NCBI RefSeq assembly: GCF_021155775.2
Contig: NC_060236.1
Coordinates: 1,913,001 to 1,977,000 of the forward strand
Length of the DNA: 64,000 nt
DNA from: Neodiprion pinetum
Lineage: Eukaryota > Arthropoda > Insecta > Hymenoptera > Diprionidae
Direction: 5' to 3'
Below, in pieces: positions 1 to 13,583 of this stretch. The notes below the pieces were generated by a model. The model saw only the letters and a program-made list of their open reading frames with translations, was not told the DNA's origin and did no database searches. Within the stretch, counting starts at the first letter, position 1. Each line of letters opens with the position of its first letter. A program made the translations under genes and the position numbers.

Positions 1-708
1 GGATGTATTATGTAACTGTCAGTACACAGTGACACACATACGAAACACACGCAGATGATAATACGCAATCAACCGTGGCGAAAGACAACGATTAAGGTTC
101 ACGCACAATCGATGAGAAAGTTTCTCCCGAATAGAATTTGGAGAAAAACTGGAAAAAGGTCACAAATTTCCGGTAGTTGAAAGGTATATGTTCCGCACTT
201 CCATTAAACTGTGCTAGAACTTTTTATGACAGAATATGTCGTTAATAAAATGGTAAGAACGAGGAGCAAAACAGAGCACGTCAACTCAACGAACAAAGAG
301 AAATAAGCAGAAGAGAAAAATTTCCCATGAAATTAAACAACCGTCGTATTTATTTTACAGTAACAATAATACGACGATATGTAATTTATCGCGAGGCGTG
401 TGAGAGGATTAAAAAATAATTGCCAAGATGCAGGATGAAGAAAAGAAAAAGGTTTGCAACAAAAATACTTGGATAGAAATAAGAAAAGATGAGTGTTGGA
501 AAGTAGAGAAAAAAGAATGACGTCGATAGTATTTCACTGTTTTCTCTGCATGATATAATTTGTAGATTTTATTATTTTGCTTTTTTTGGCTCTTTTGTTT
601 CCGGTTTTGGTTTCGAAATAAGAAACGATCGCCGTAAGTCGTTTAGGAAAATGATAGAAGAGAGAGAGAGAGAGAGAGAAAATTTAAGATAAGGAAATCA
701 AAAAATAA

Positions 709-905
709 ATGAATAAATGAATGAATGAATGAATGAATGAATGAATGAATGAATGAATGAATGAATGAATGAATGAATGAATGAATGAATGAATGAATGA
801 ATGATGAATGAACGATGTATGATGGATGAATGATAGGTATATGAATGAATGAATGAATGAATGAATCAATCAATCAATCAATCAATCAATCGATCAATCA
901 ATCCT
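709..905. repeat. (TGAA)n then (AATC)n microsatellite
   Basis: Tetranucleotide repeat, nearly pure TGAA from 709 to about 804, interrupted, resumed at 841-865 and passing into AATC units to 905. Its reverse strand gives spurious Ser-Phe-Ile-His open frames. Confidence 0.95.
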
Positions 906-1475
906 TCATAAATCAATGATCGGTGAATAAGTGATGACGGATCGAACGAATTGATGATGGACGACGGATGAATGAATGATGGAGGAACGAGTGACGGATG
1001 AATGGGTGAAGGAATAGATGAAGAAATAAACGAATAAGCGTACTTCTAATTAATATATCTATGGTTGAGGGGGGTCTTCGATAAGTCGGAGAGACGCATG
1101 CCCTCAGCTGATTTCACGAAGCTTAGCGTTGTTAAGAGCTAGGCGACGCGACGCGAGGCGACTCGACTCGACGCCCGCGTCGATTTACCCATCATACTGT
1201 ATTTCGCTCCAGTCTTGGTCGGCACTCCGAGCTTTCGATAGTATACGCGTCACAAAACGCCACGAAGCGCACCACCTGTTACCCGTAAATAAATAAATAA
1301 ATAAATAAATAAACAGATAAACACGTTTATGCATACCTACGCATAAGTTCGAAGAAATTTTTAACATTCGTTTTCCTTCCACTTGAAACTTCACGAGATA
1401 ATTTACCGGAAAATAAACAAATCCGATCGGCAAACGGTTTCATAATATTTCTGTAATTAACGAATACGTTACAAC

Positions 1476-1511
1476 AGAGAAGAAGAAGAAGAAGAAGAAG
1501 AAGAAGAAGAA
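1476..1511. repeat. (GAA)n microsatellite
   Basis: A pure run of about eleven AGA/GAA trinucleotides in non-coding DNA. Confidence 0.9.
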
Positions 1512-2460
1512 ACGAAGAAACGAAAAAAAAAAAAATCGATGATGATGTAGAACGAAATAAGACAAATTATCGAATTTCCTACGGCTAATTTTTCATTCCT
1601 CTGCTTTTATAGTCTCGTTTTTTAGTCTACATTTTCCATTGGTTTGTACAACGTTGTTGTTTCCTTTACCAACACATCTGCGGTGGATGTTTTTGGCGGT
1701 GGTGGATAAAAAAAAAAGAAAAAAAAAGACACCAGAGAAAGAAAGAAACTTCAGAATTAATAATTATACGTTACTACACCGCAAAGGCTTGGCAAAAATT
1801 TGACTCGTCGCGTTAAAATTAATTTCAAAAACGTGTAAAAGTCGTGTATATCATAAAATTTATTTACCAACTGAAATTATAATAAAAGTGTAATAATTGT
1901 TGTTTTGTTTGATCGTTTATTCGCCGAAATATCTCTAATATCACGATTGTATAATAACAAAGTTAACATATTGTGTAAACCCGCAAGTTTCCCGGCACCT
2001 CAAAAATCGACGTTCGTTTTTTCAGCGTCGATTTTGCAAACGTTTTCTTTTTTAATTTAAAGAAAAAAAAATTTTTTTTTTTTTCCTGCTTCGAGAATCG
2101 AGAAAAAGAATTGTAAGCAGAAAGAAAAGTAATGGAAGAATATGATAATAAGTCGTCCTGAGACATATGATTCCAAAAACGATATAAAAAGCAAGAAGTC
2201 GATTGAAGATAAGAAGAGAAAGGAAAAAAAAAGAAAAAAAAGAAAAAGGGAAAAGGAAAAGGAAATGAACAAATTTCAGGCAAAGTTGCCGATCGTCTAA
2301 TTTATACAGACATCGGGCGTCGTACGTACGTCTCATCGTTATTCGAATCGCGTGAACAAATAACCGTCAACGAATTAAATTCGCCAAACGGATTATTCTC
2401 GAAAACAATTTATATCTCATTCCCGTTTAACAATTAATTTACACAAAAATACGAAAGGTG

Positions 2461-2530
<70 letters not shown>
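2461..2530. repeat. (TA)n microsatellite
   Basis: About 30 TA dinucleotides followed by shorter imperfect TA runs. A (TG)n tract lies at about 2715-2738 and further (TA)n blocks at 2819-2836 and 2864-2882. Confidence 0.95.
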
Positions 2531-5500
2531 GGATATATACATAAGTATAAATTACGATAGGCAACATTATTCTCTAACTTTCTCTCTCTCTCTCTCTTTC
2601 TCTGTCACTTCTTAACGCAAAAAAAATACAAAATTACAAAAATATAGTTTCCAATGATCACCGAACCAAATACACGTATACATATTTCATCAAATATTTA
2701 CGTGCGCGTGTTCGTGTGTGTGTGTGTGTGTGTGTGTGGTATTCGTAATCGTTGGCATTGATATGACTTTGTCCAACTGGCGGTTCCTTCTCCCTTCAAA
2801 TAGCACGCATGCACGTGTATATATATATATATATACACACACCTAGAAACGATTACACAAACCTATATATATATATATATATAGATTCACACATGATAGG
2901 CACATATGCATGTATCGCGTAGACACACGGTTATGAAAAGTCTGAATGGAGGAGCAGCGAGTGGGTCTTGAAAGTGGATCCCTTTCTATGGACGTAAGAC
3001 GTCTAGTTGTATTACTCGTAACTATATAACCACAAGACAAATGCAAATGTCGCACAACATATTCGTGCAAGGTTTGAAACACGTATCTTAGAGGTTACCA
3101 ACAACACAGCTAGATCTGAACTTGTGAACCGCGAGTGTTGCACGAGGTGGAAAAAGCACAGCTTGAAGGAACACTTGTCACTTGTAGTGAAGTGTGCGAT
3201 GATCCGTATTGTATATTGGACTGGTTTAAAGAAAATCGACTTCTTTTTTTTTGTTTTCTTTTTTTCTTTTTTTTCTTTCTTTTAAACACTTTCGGAAGGG
3301 TGAAAAAAAAAGATGCCTGTCAAAAGCGGAGCTCTCAATGTCAATATTTAGAGGTCGCTGATCGCGGATTTACATTTTCCGTTTGAATAGCGTGGGAAAT
3401 TGTTTCTTTTTTTTTTTCTTCTTCTTCCTTTTCTTTTCTATAATTTTGTAGCTCACAAACCGATATACAAATCCAAATGATAAAAACATGTATTCTTACA
3501 TGAAATTTAACACTGTACAAAAATTGTCTCTCGTCATTTTTTTTGACAAATTGACTCCTTCCAAAGTTGTCCAAGCATTTTTCAGGGTTAAGACCCGTGA
3601 AAATAAGATCAGAAAAAAAAATAAATAAAAAATTATTCGCATACATAGATGAGTACGGTGTGAACGGTGTGAAAAGGGATGATAAAAAACAGAAGACATT
3701 ACATGTCTTTTTGTTTGCCGTCGCTTTTACTTTGACGGATTTCTTTTCTTTTTTATTTTTTTATTTTTTTTTTTTTTTTCTCGCCACTCTAGTCGTTGTT
3801 TCGATATTATTACATGTATAGATAAAAATCGTGATTTTTCTTCAAACGCGTCGTACGTAAAGTCACGTAAGTTCGGGTGAATTCGGAATTTCGAACGTCA
3901 ACGATAAATCTTGACCAAGAAAGTACAAAGAAAAAAAAAAAAAAAAAAAATCGACACGCGTCGAATTTGATTTCGCAAAGACGAGTCGCGTTTCTTCGAA
4001 ACGAGGATACATCATCAAAAATGTGTGTCAATTTTTACATATCCTCTATTTCTCTCCTCTCTACATTACATCGATAATTTCAACGCGTAAAACCAACACA
4101 ACCGTAATAATGTCGCAGTTGAATAATAATAATAATAGTGATAATAATGATAACAATAACAACAACGTTCAAGATGATTTCGGATCGACAATAATTTAAC
4201 CGCGGCGTTTCGCGATCCACGACCGAATTTAATTACGATACACTTTCCATAAGCTGCTGCACGGCTGATCAAGATAATACCAACTATAGTACATATTATG
4301 TACACACACACAGACACTGTACATACATGTATGTATCGCACCGTCTCTAAAACGTGTTTGCTATATGCAAACGTCATGTGTGTATATTAATGCGTAAATA
4401 CATAAACACCCAACACCTATGAGTCGACTTGAATATTGCTCTGCTATAATTGAGCTTGTAAAAAACGATGAAAATTTTCATACACTCCGAGATACGGCGA
4501 AACGAAACCTTTCAGGATGATTAGAAAATTGCACTCTGAAAAATATCTCAACTTCTCTCGTCGTCATCCTCCCCGGTATTATAGTGCAATATGTCAAACT
4601 ATACGTAGGTAGGTAACTACGTACATACACGTATATATATATACGTATTTGAGAATTAAAATAACCTGAATAATAAAACCGATGTGGAAATAACGACATA
4701 GAACGACGTACTGCACAGCTGTTTTATAATATCGTTATAAACTTTTCCTCACTCACCTGAAATTGTCACCAACAGTTGCGTGGAAATGCGTTTAATAGAA
4801 TCAGGTCATCATCTACAACAAACGGAGACATGATTAGAATTAGAATTAGAATTAGAATTGGAAAGTTATCTTATTGTTTAAGTTGAAAAACAAATTAGAG
4901 ACAAAGAGAGAAATGCGAAAATTACTTCAATGCATCATTTTATATGATCGTTAATTTTCTGTCCCGTATAATTTTTGAAATTGATGTACGTGAAAAAGAT
5001 GAAAGTAACAAGAATTACACACTTTGACCAACGAAATTCTCCACACCATAGCCTGCAATTACATTACACCATCTATACGGATTGATTAATTTAATAACAA
5101 ACGGTGTGAATTATAATCGTAAAAGAAATCACCCACGTCGAGCAGTGTGTGTATAAATAGCATCGATGTTTTCGGTTATATTCCATCGTACAGCTAAAAA
5201 TGTACATGTATATTACCTTTACGTATGAACGTATAACAACAAAGAAGAACGAGTAACGAGTTTGTAGTCTTTAATATCGCCTGATCAACGTGAATTTCTT
5301 GGAAGGTCTGTAACACCTTCTTTGATGTTCCCACACCCACGCATATAATTTTTGTATTTAGCCCCCCTTTCTTCTTCCCTTTACAGGGTTCACTTACTTC
5401 CGAGATCGTAGTGTCGTCTACTTTGCACAGGGTAGCCGCAGAAATTTTTTGAAAAAAAAAGAAGATTTTCCATTACCTAATACCTAATTTTTCCTGACAT

Positions 5501-5876
5501 TTTCCCAGTTCCAGTAAGTTGCTAAAATCTAAATCGTTCACTTTATCAACTTTGTATCAGACTGATATTCAATTCGAATTTAAGAAAATTATAACGAAGA
5601 AGAAAAAACGTCAGTTTAAACCCAATTTGATTTCTCGACTATAAAACGTAAACTTATTACCTCGAAAAGAAAAAAGAAACACTTGTAATCACCGAGATAA
5701 AAAAATGAATATTTTCACTTTTTTCCATTACCAAATTGTAAATCCCCTAACAATTTCAGGTTTTCCAAGTATGTGACCACCCTCTTAAATTACAAGATTA
5801 AAAATAAAACAGACGAATCACCGAAAGATAGAAACGGAAACGACGAAGATTTAAGAGTTGTCGAAAACTTCCTTGT

Positions 5877-6274
5877 ACCGGGAGAATCTGTTGAAAGTTG
5901 AAAACGAACCGCGCACGCGCGAGTTTTATCGGCTCTTCGCGCAGGCTGGCCAACCCGAGTTTTCAGCCGTCAAACTCTTTCCGCCGGCGACGTGGTTCCT
6001 ACGAATTTTCGAGGTTAGGATCTCGAACAATCGAGACGGCGACTCGGAAAGGTTTCGGAAGCATTTGTCGTCGGGGCGGAAAGTCGATTCTTCGAAGAAC
6101 GGTCGGAACTTGACGCTCACGCTCTTTGAAAATTCAAACGCAGACATTTTGCGTAGGTTGGCCCGCCTGCGTCTCGGACAAGAATATCGCCGCGGGAACG
6201 TTTCGCCGACCAATGAGATTTGATCATTCGGCGCACGCGCGGTTTGTTTTCAAGTTTCAAGAGATTCTCCCGGT
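5877..6274. mobile_element. GC-rich foldback element
   Basis: The left end (5877 onward, ACCGGGAGAATCT, then a TTGAAA..TTGAAAAC stretch and CGCGC) is matched in reverse complement by the right end (to 6274). The similarity continues inward (CGCAGGC.GGCCAACC in both arms), so most of the roughly 400 bp folds back on itself. It is clearly richer in G+C than its surroundings, which creates a 121-codon open frame with no ATG on the plus strand and a matching one on the minus strand. Those frames are shadows of the palindrome. I read it as a non-autonomous, MITE-like foldback; I see no transposase. Confidence 0.7.
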
Positions 6275-6335
6275 GTATGTATACTCGTACATATTTAGAA
6301 AATGTGAGAAAATTTTATCCAAACGTATATATATA

Positions 6336-6940
6336 TTAGGGTGGTTCTCATTTAGAACGTTGACAAATTTATCCCGGATCACCCCACCAAATCAACTATA
6401 AATAATTGAAAAACAATTAACAATTTTTTTCAGATTTTTATATCAACTGTAACCCGTGCCTGTAAGAGGAAGGATTTCCCAATTTAAAATACACGTGTTT
6501 CGGACACGTTGTTAGTATATATTTTACTGTAAGAGTAATAATGATCCAAAAAATCCACGAATATGAGATTCTAGTCAGCAGGAGTGCTACTATTTGAGAA
6601 AAAATTCACATCATCGTACCAGGTTATATAGACAATTGCATTTCTTATAAATAAAAAGAAACGGTCAAATTTCTAGGATTTGCAATTCGTCGAGATTGGT
6701 TGATACGATGATGATGTGAATTTTTTCTCAGACAGTAGTACTAATACTCACTAAATCTTCGCAATTACAGATTGATTCGAACATCGTCAATCTTACAATA
6801 AAATATATGCTGAGAATGTATCTGAAACAAGTGTATTTTTGATATAAAAATCTGAAAGAATTGTTTTTCAATTATTTATAGTTGATTTGGAGGGTGGTCT
6901 GGCAAAAAATCATCAACACCCTAAGTAAGGATCACCCTAA
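6336..6940. mobile_element. 605-bp foldback element with TTAGGGTG ends
   Basis: Terminal inverted repeats of about 110 bp. The left arm starts TTAGGGTGGTTCTC at 6336; the right arm ends GATCACCCTAA at 6940. Both include the shared block CAAATCAACTATAAATAAT. A second nested pair in the middle (a GAGAAAAAATTCACATCATCG-type stretch at about 6594-6617 against its complement near 6708-6732) makes almost the whole element palindromic. It is flanked by TA repeats, so a TA target duplication is possible but cannot be shown. No protein is encoded. Confidence 0.8.
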
Positions 6941-7740
6941 TATATATATATATATATATTCTCACACATTTACGACAACGATTACATTTCCGATCGTACC
7001 ATCGCGTCTCGACTGCAGAACAAACAGTACAGCAGCTTATATTGTACAATGTTGGCAATATTTGCGGAAGAAAGTAGCATGTAGCCGGCGAGGAATCGGA
7101 ATTGATCCTACCATGGCAACGGGGAAGAGACATTCGATCACGTGCCTTTTACAAGTGCATACATTCGCACACATACGCACACCCGCATAACTAGTTCCTA
7201 TAACACTTCTTCGCCTTACCCGAGATAAGTGATCCTGCATCCCAGACGCATTGACAATCGGTCGAGTAAAGTCCTCTGTCTGCTTGCATAGCTGTACATA
7301 GACATTTATGTATGCGTCAATGTATGCATGTGTACGTACACACGTTTTCGGAATTGCGTCTAACGAATCGTGTCGAAACGCCTCGATGCTAAATCGCGCG
7401 AAATATCAAACTTCTCTGACGCGTTCTGAGGCAAGGGGGACGAAAATATGTGGGATCGACTAGAAACGATGTTAAATTTTATCATACATACATATATATA
7501 TATATATATATGTATGCAGGTACATACCCTACATATTGTGAATATAAATTTTACAATATCCAACTTTCTGCGAATTCACTTGAACACGATGCGATTTTCA
7601 CGTTATACAAGTCGACGTTCTGAATAAAGCTTACGGAAACATGTGGCATGTTTGTAATCTATTTCAAGCTTTTTCGTATTTCAAACTGTTTTTTTTTTTT
7701 TTTTTTTTTTACACCAAATATAAATATTCAACTGATCAAT

Positions 7741-8236
7741 TGCGATGAGATATAAATCGGAAAAAAGTCAACCGCAATAAAGACGATGAGATAATTAAAT
7801 TTGAATATTAATAATAATTCCCAAAATTTATCAATCAATTGTTTAAAAACATTGTTTAGCAAATTTTCAGGGAATATATATTTTATTTTTGTCATGTGAA
7901 ATGAATCAGTTGATTTTTCTGAATATACATAAAATTTTGAAATTTCCATTTTCGATCAATTTTAATCTTGAAAAATGTTGGATAAGTCGTGAATTTTCGA
8001 AAACGGAAATTTCAGAATAAGGGAAAAATTCTCTAATAAATTCCTGTACATTCAGAAGAATCAACGAATTCATTTCGCATGATAAAAAAAATAAAAACAA
8101 TGTTCCCAGAAAATTTGTTAAACAATGTTTTGTTTAAACAATTTATTCATAACTTTCGGGAATTGTTATTATTTAAATTTAATCATGTTATCGTTTTTAT
8201 TGTGGTTGATTTTGTTCGATGTTTATCTCATCATAA
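7741..8236. mobile_element. About 0.5-kb near-complete palindrome
   Basis: Left arm 7741-7960 and right arm about 8020-8236 are imperfect reverse complements along their whole length. Both outer ends carry GATGAGATA/TATCTCATC blocks and both inner parts carry the AAATGAATC..GTTGATT..TCTGAAT stretch. Open frames on the two strands therefore encode the same pseudo-peptide (a PENLLNNV-like string), which shows the symmetry and is not evidence of a gene. AT-rich, MITE-like foldback with no transposase. Confidence 0.75.
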
Positions 8237-8635
8237 AGTATTATTCTATACTGTCAACGAGACTCTCTTTTGGTTGAGAAGAAAGAAGGAAAGAAAGAAA
8301 GCAAGAAAGACTTAATTCTTAATTTGGCGATAAAGTTAATAACTATCCAAAATCTACCGCTTCAAGGCAGCAAACTTTCAAAAATATACCTAATAAAACA
8401 TTCGTTTATACGTATAAGATAAACGATCAGGTTGCCTAAAATATATAAAATTTGCCTGAAAATTTTCATATTTATTATCCTGTGCGCCTATACTCAGATA
8501 CGAAGATCGATTACTAAAAATTCCAAATTTCTAAGCTAGCCAAATTTTGTCTCATGGAATCCGTTTCGACCGTGACGTGAATATTCTTGTTTAAAAAAAG
8601 CTAATTTTTTTTTTTTTTTACTCAATTACAACAGC

Positions 8636-11600
8636 ATGTCGCCGCGAAACGGATCCTGCATGGCGGAGATAAGCTCGGTGAGAAGCCTCTCCTCGGAAGA
8701 CGTTTCCGGGGCGAAAGGAAGTCGTCGTAAGTCGTGCTGGGCGCGAACAACGGATCCGACCCATCGGCGAGGTCGGCGAATCCAGCTGCTGCAGATGCTG
8801 GTTCTGCCCTTCATCCCGATCCTAGCGCTGATCGTGCAGACGGCGATCACCCTCCACGACATTCTGATATACAGGCAAGAAGTCTCGGATATCGAGACGC
8901 AGGTCAGTACCACCGACTTTCGACAATAGATACGCTAACTAGGGTGGTTCATTTTTTCACTTTTTTTTTTTTTTGATGTGCCGATCGAGAAATGTTTTCA
9001 AACGTGGTAATTGCTCTCTCATCATCTATGAAAATGGTTCGAAAAGTATGAGGTTGAAGTTGGTAAAGTCACTTTAACGATGCGTGTTCAAGAGACATCG
9101 CCAGTCGATCGTAACAAAGAAAACACGTCGATACTTTGAAAAAGCCAACTCCTTTTAAGTCGTTCTAAAATTGTACAACGATTTGTTCCATGATTTTCCG
9201 TTACATCGACGTTACTAACTTCAAAATAGTCGAAAAGTAAAACCGAAGCTGACCCAGTCGATAAAACAGAGTGTTTTATCACAATTCGACAATTTTGGAT
9301 CGCGTAGATTATGCTTAGTTTTATACATTCGAGTGATAAATTCTTTCACCACCTGATCTACCTGTATCGGTGAAAAACACTCGTAGAGGGGGGTGAGGAA
9401 ATTGGTTCAGAGTTTCAAACATCGCACCCCGTCAACAAGGGTCGCGAAGCTGAAAAATTTGGAGTTTCTAATAATATTTTCAAGCAAATAACTATAAGTG
9501 AAAGCCTTGAATGTTTAGGGAAGTTTATTTAACTATAGGAATATCACTTTCCAAGCTTCCAGATTCGAAATTTATAAACCCATAGATGGTCTCAACTAAA
9601 AAACACCAATTTTTGAGTTGTGCCACCCTTATCACCGGGCTATATTATACTCTATATGTGTACGTAACGTACGTAACCAGCTAACAATAAGCGACGAACC
9701 AATCCTCGCTTTCCCCGAATGATGTAAGACCAAATGCAAACAAGGCACTCCCCCAGATTACCACAAAACCTGACTAATGCCATGCTGCTACTGGTGCACC
9801 ACTCGTACGGACAGATATAGATTAAAGGGTAGACTATTTGCTCTGCAACATACACTGGTTACTACTTCATCAAATTACGCACTACTTATCTCCATTCTCT
9901 GGAGTGTTTGGGGATGTAAGTTGTAGTGAACAGGTTGTTGTACATCGCATTCGCATAAAACGCCCTGCACCACTGATAAAAATTTTCAAATCCACCGACC
10001 GATTTCGTATCGATCCATTTTCGCATACACACGTGAATCATTCATGGTGTTCAGCGCTCCTGTAAAATGTCCGTGAATTTTGCTCGTCCTTGAAAAGTCC
10101 TAGGAACTATCCTTGAGTTTGTTACGGACTTTTTACTGGACACCATGTTATAGACATATCAGGGAGAAGTGCAAACCTTGAAGAAGGTTCGTCATGGAAC
10201 AGTTAGTTACCGATAACCAATGGATTATACTCTTATTTGATTACATGTACCTAGTTTTAGAATATCATTCGGTTCGACCTTTCGCTGGAAAGTAAAACGT
10301 AGATCGTTGGGGCTATACACTTGATTTGTTGTGCAACCTTCAACACCGAACTCATTTGAAAGAGATAGACTCTTACGGTTTTCCGTCGTTTCATTTGTTT
10401 TCGCTTCTTTTTTCTCACTACTGGTGCATACACCACCAGTCGTTCCCAAGAGTTGTGTTTATTTGCCTTACGGTGAGAAGATCCAATGAAGTGTTCTTTC
10501 TTTCCTCTGCAATGCCGGTCACACTCTAATTGAAACGTATGGCGTAGGTCGTTCGTCTTCAAATCAGAAAGGTCTTTGCACATCGTCTCAGCCTCTAATT
10601 CCAACCCATGAACTTTTCCATTCAACATGTATAATCGTCTCATACCACCACGTGATGAAACAGCAGTGTACGATTTTTATTCAACGATTCACTGCGGAAT
10701 TAATCTTGTTCTTTCGATCTTCTCTAAACATACCTATGCGAATCTAGGTTCTCGGTGACTTAGGTCTAAATTGACGGTGTTTCATTGGATTCAATGTAAT
10801 ATTTGATAAACTTTCTCCCGACACCCAGCAATTGAAGAAAGAGAGTGAGAGTGAGAGTGAGAAATGAAACTGGGTTACTGCAGCAACTACTTACGGTCAC
10901 TCCTCTAGCTATTGCTCAATAAACTGCGTCCAAGAAATGTGGAAAAATGTACCTTACGTCATAACGCGTTACTCGGGGTGGTTCTTCCGCTGACGCCCGA
11001 GTGACTCGATCGCTCTTATTTATTTTATACGATCGCTAGGATGCTCCGCCAAGAAGCAACGAGCCATTAGTTAACAATACCGACACATGCATCTACGTAT
11101 GTAAAGAGTATCGCAGTATGAACGTGCGGGGGAAGGAGAGCGGTCGAGTGAATAATGGCCGCCTCTCGATACTGCAGCTCAAGACGTAATGATATTTTTT
11201 CGTGTAAATATTGAAAATAAGAATCTCCCTTTACAGTATGAAGGAATAATGGAAAGGAAAAACTAACAAGAAAGATATCCCAGGTCCGTATCTCCGAATT
11301 GATTTCTTTTGTAATATGTTAAAGTGGACTAAAAATAAAAACTAAGCGACTGGTTTTGTTTTCATCTGCCATTGAGCAATTTGAGGGTGTGAAACCACCC
11401 TCCAAAGCAAGGCATGTCAAAGGTCGACTCGGCATTTTCATCCGCAAGAACGTCACATTTTTTAGCCAATCCAAATGGAAAAGTTTTCTCATAACGAGAG
11501 ATGAAAAAACTGCCAAATCACCCTTTGAAATGCCTTACTTCGGACGCTGGTTTCACATCCTTAAAGTGTTTAATGACAGATGAAGAGAAAAAAAAATCAC

Positions 11601-13542
11601 GTTTCGCTCACTTTTTAGTCTACTGTTACATATTACAAAAAAAATCAAATCGGATACCTTCCTTTTAAGATGTCGACTGAACAAGAATGAGATATTTTTA
11701 ATAAGGACTGAAATGTTGAAAAAAATATATTTTTTACTCACGCCTCGCGTAATTTCAGGTTACGATAGCCACGGACCTGGGAAAAGTTGTGACAAGGATG
11801 CAGCTTGAAAGATCAGAAGTAGCTTTCTTCATTTACACTAACGGAAATACGCTGAGGTAAGACTTTGTTGCTTTTTTTTTTTTTCATTTGCTCTCTTTTT
11901 CTTGTTTCTTGTTTTTTGTTCGAAAAGGAACGTGACGAAATATCTCCAGGTTAAGAGAAATTTATCGTCGGTATTTTCTTCAAATATATTATACATTATC
12001 TTCTTCGTTAGGTCGAATTTGACCCAAAGATTTGCGGTAACGGATCGAGCCCTCCACAACATGACAACATGGCCTCTAGTTTCGGTGCCTCGAGACGAGA
12101 CCAAGACCCAAAAATACGATGTAGTTAACAAGGAAGCATTTCAGGAACGGCTCAACGATTTCAGGTGAAATATCGTCATTTCTTATCGTACGTTTTCTCT
12201 GCAGTTCTAACGGAAAAAACAAATAAATAAAAAAAATAAAATAAAGAAAACGCAGGAGAACGAAAAAGGAGCGCAAGGCAAATTATCGAGACAAACAATA
12301 TTTCGGTATGCATGTAAGAGTTAATGTTTAGGCGTGAGGTTGTTCGATAGTTTGATATTCTTTCTGTGATATAATAGTAATCATCCTTCGTTTGAAACTA
12401 TTTATAATTTTTATCCTACGACGGATATCGTTCGCATCATCCCCGATATCGAAGGAGACGGAAAAAGAGATAAAAACTATAAGAGATAACGACGATATGT
12501 TATGTTTGGTAGGAAAATTCCGAGTGTTCGAAGAAACACATTTGTGTACAAATATATAAAAGAAGAAACTGGTGATTTGAGAAAAACGAATAAACCAACA
12601 AACAAACAAACAAACGACAAGTAAATCGAAAGAAGAGAAAAGTATTTCAAGTTTGAAAAGAATAAGTTTATACACTGCATCGGTATATAAATACATACAT
12701 ACATATATATATATAATATATAACATAAATAATGGTATAATATTATTCCCCTTTTCAGTTTTTTCTTCACGTTTTTCGTTCCTTTCACAATTAATGATCG
12801 CGACATGAGATCAATAAAAATATGTTCAGTCCACCGTCACAAATTGTCTGCGATAAATTAAAGAGTATACATAACACGACACTTGAAGAGTCAATAAACC
12901 GTCCGTACTTACGCAAGTTTTAAATTCCAGATAAGATCAATTTTTTTCCCTTACTCATACGTAATAAAACAAACCGAACTGTTGACAAAGGAATCGTCGA
13001 GCCCGTGACCTATTATTATTAAACATTAGGTTGTTTGAGATCGAGAAGATAAAAAATGTATAAAAAAATCGGGATTTTTCCAACGTGGCAACCCTACTAA
13101 AAAATGTATTTCCATCTTAAAAGAAAGGATTGGGGGTAAAAGAAATATCGTTCTCATTTCGTTTTTCCATATTTTACTATTCACATGTTTTTTTTTTTTT
13201 TTTTCTTCGATTTCTGATGCATCGTTCTAAAGAATTCATTCGAAATAGCAAATTGGGATGGTGCAGACTGTTGAAAAGAAAACCGTACAACCGGAACCTC
13301 AATTGTAATTTCATAAATTAAAGGTTCGTATTGAATTGTCATTATTTTTTATTAGTGTATGAAAATTAATAATGAAAAATTCGTGATGTACATAAACTTC
13401 TCAAATATCAACCGGCGACTCGATATTACAAGTCTGGATCTTTTTCTTTACGACGTAAATTGACATTTCGGTTCTTAAATGTTTGAAAAACCAAAAAAAA
13501 ATTTATCGTTCACTATCATTCTACGCAAATTGAAAAAAATGC

Positions 13543-13583
<41 letters not shown>

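Larger units (their letters stand above)
1..8635. other. Upstream non-coding region
   Basis: I see no coding exon that splices into anything here. The longer open frames are low-complexity (poly-Ile/His/Ser from tetranucleotide repeats, poly-Phe/Lys from A/T tracts) or lie inside foldback elements. The stretch holds microsatellites, poly-A/T runs and three palindromic elements described separately. A 5' untranslated exon of the first cyclase probably lies somewhere here, because a poly-T tract followed by an AG at 8633-8634 forms a good splice acceptor just before its ATG at 8636. I cannot place that exon or the promoter. Confidence 0.6.

Noticed and set aside
643..873. Ser-Phe-Ile-His-rich open frames on the minus strand
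   Set aside because: Direct readings of the (TGAA)n tetranucleotide repeat; no complexity and no splice context.
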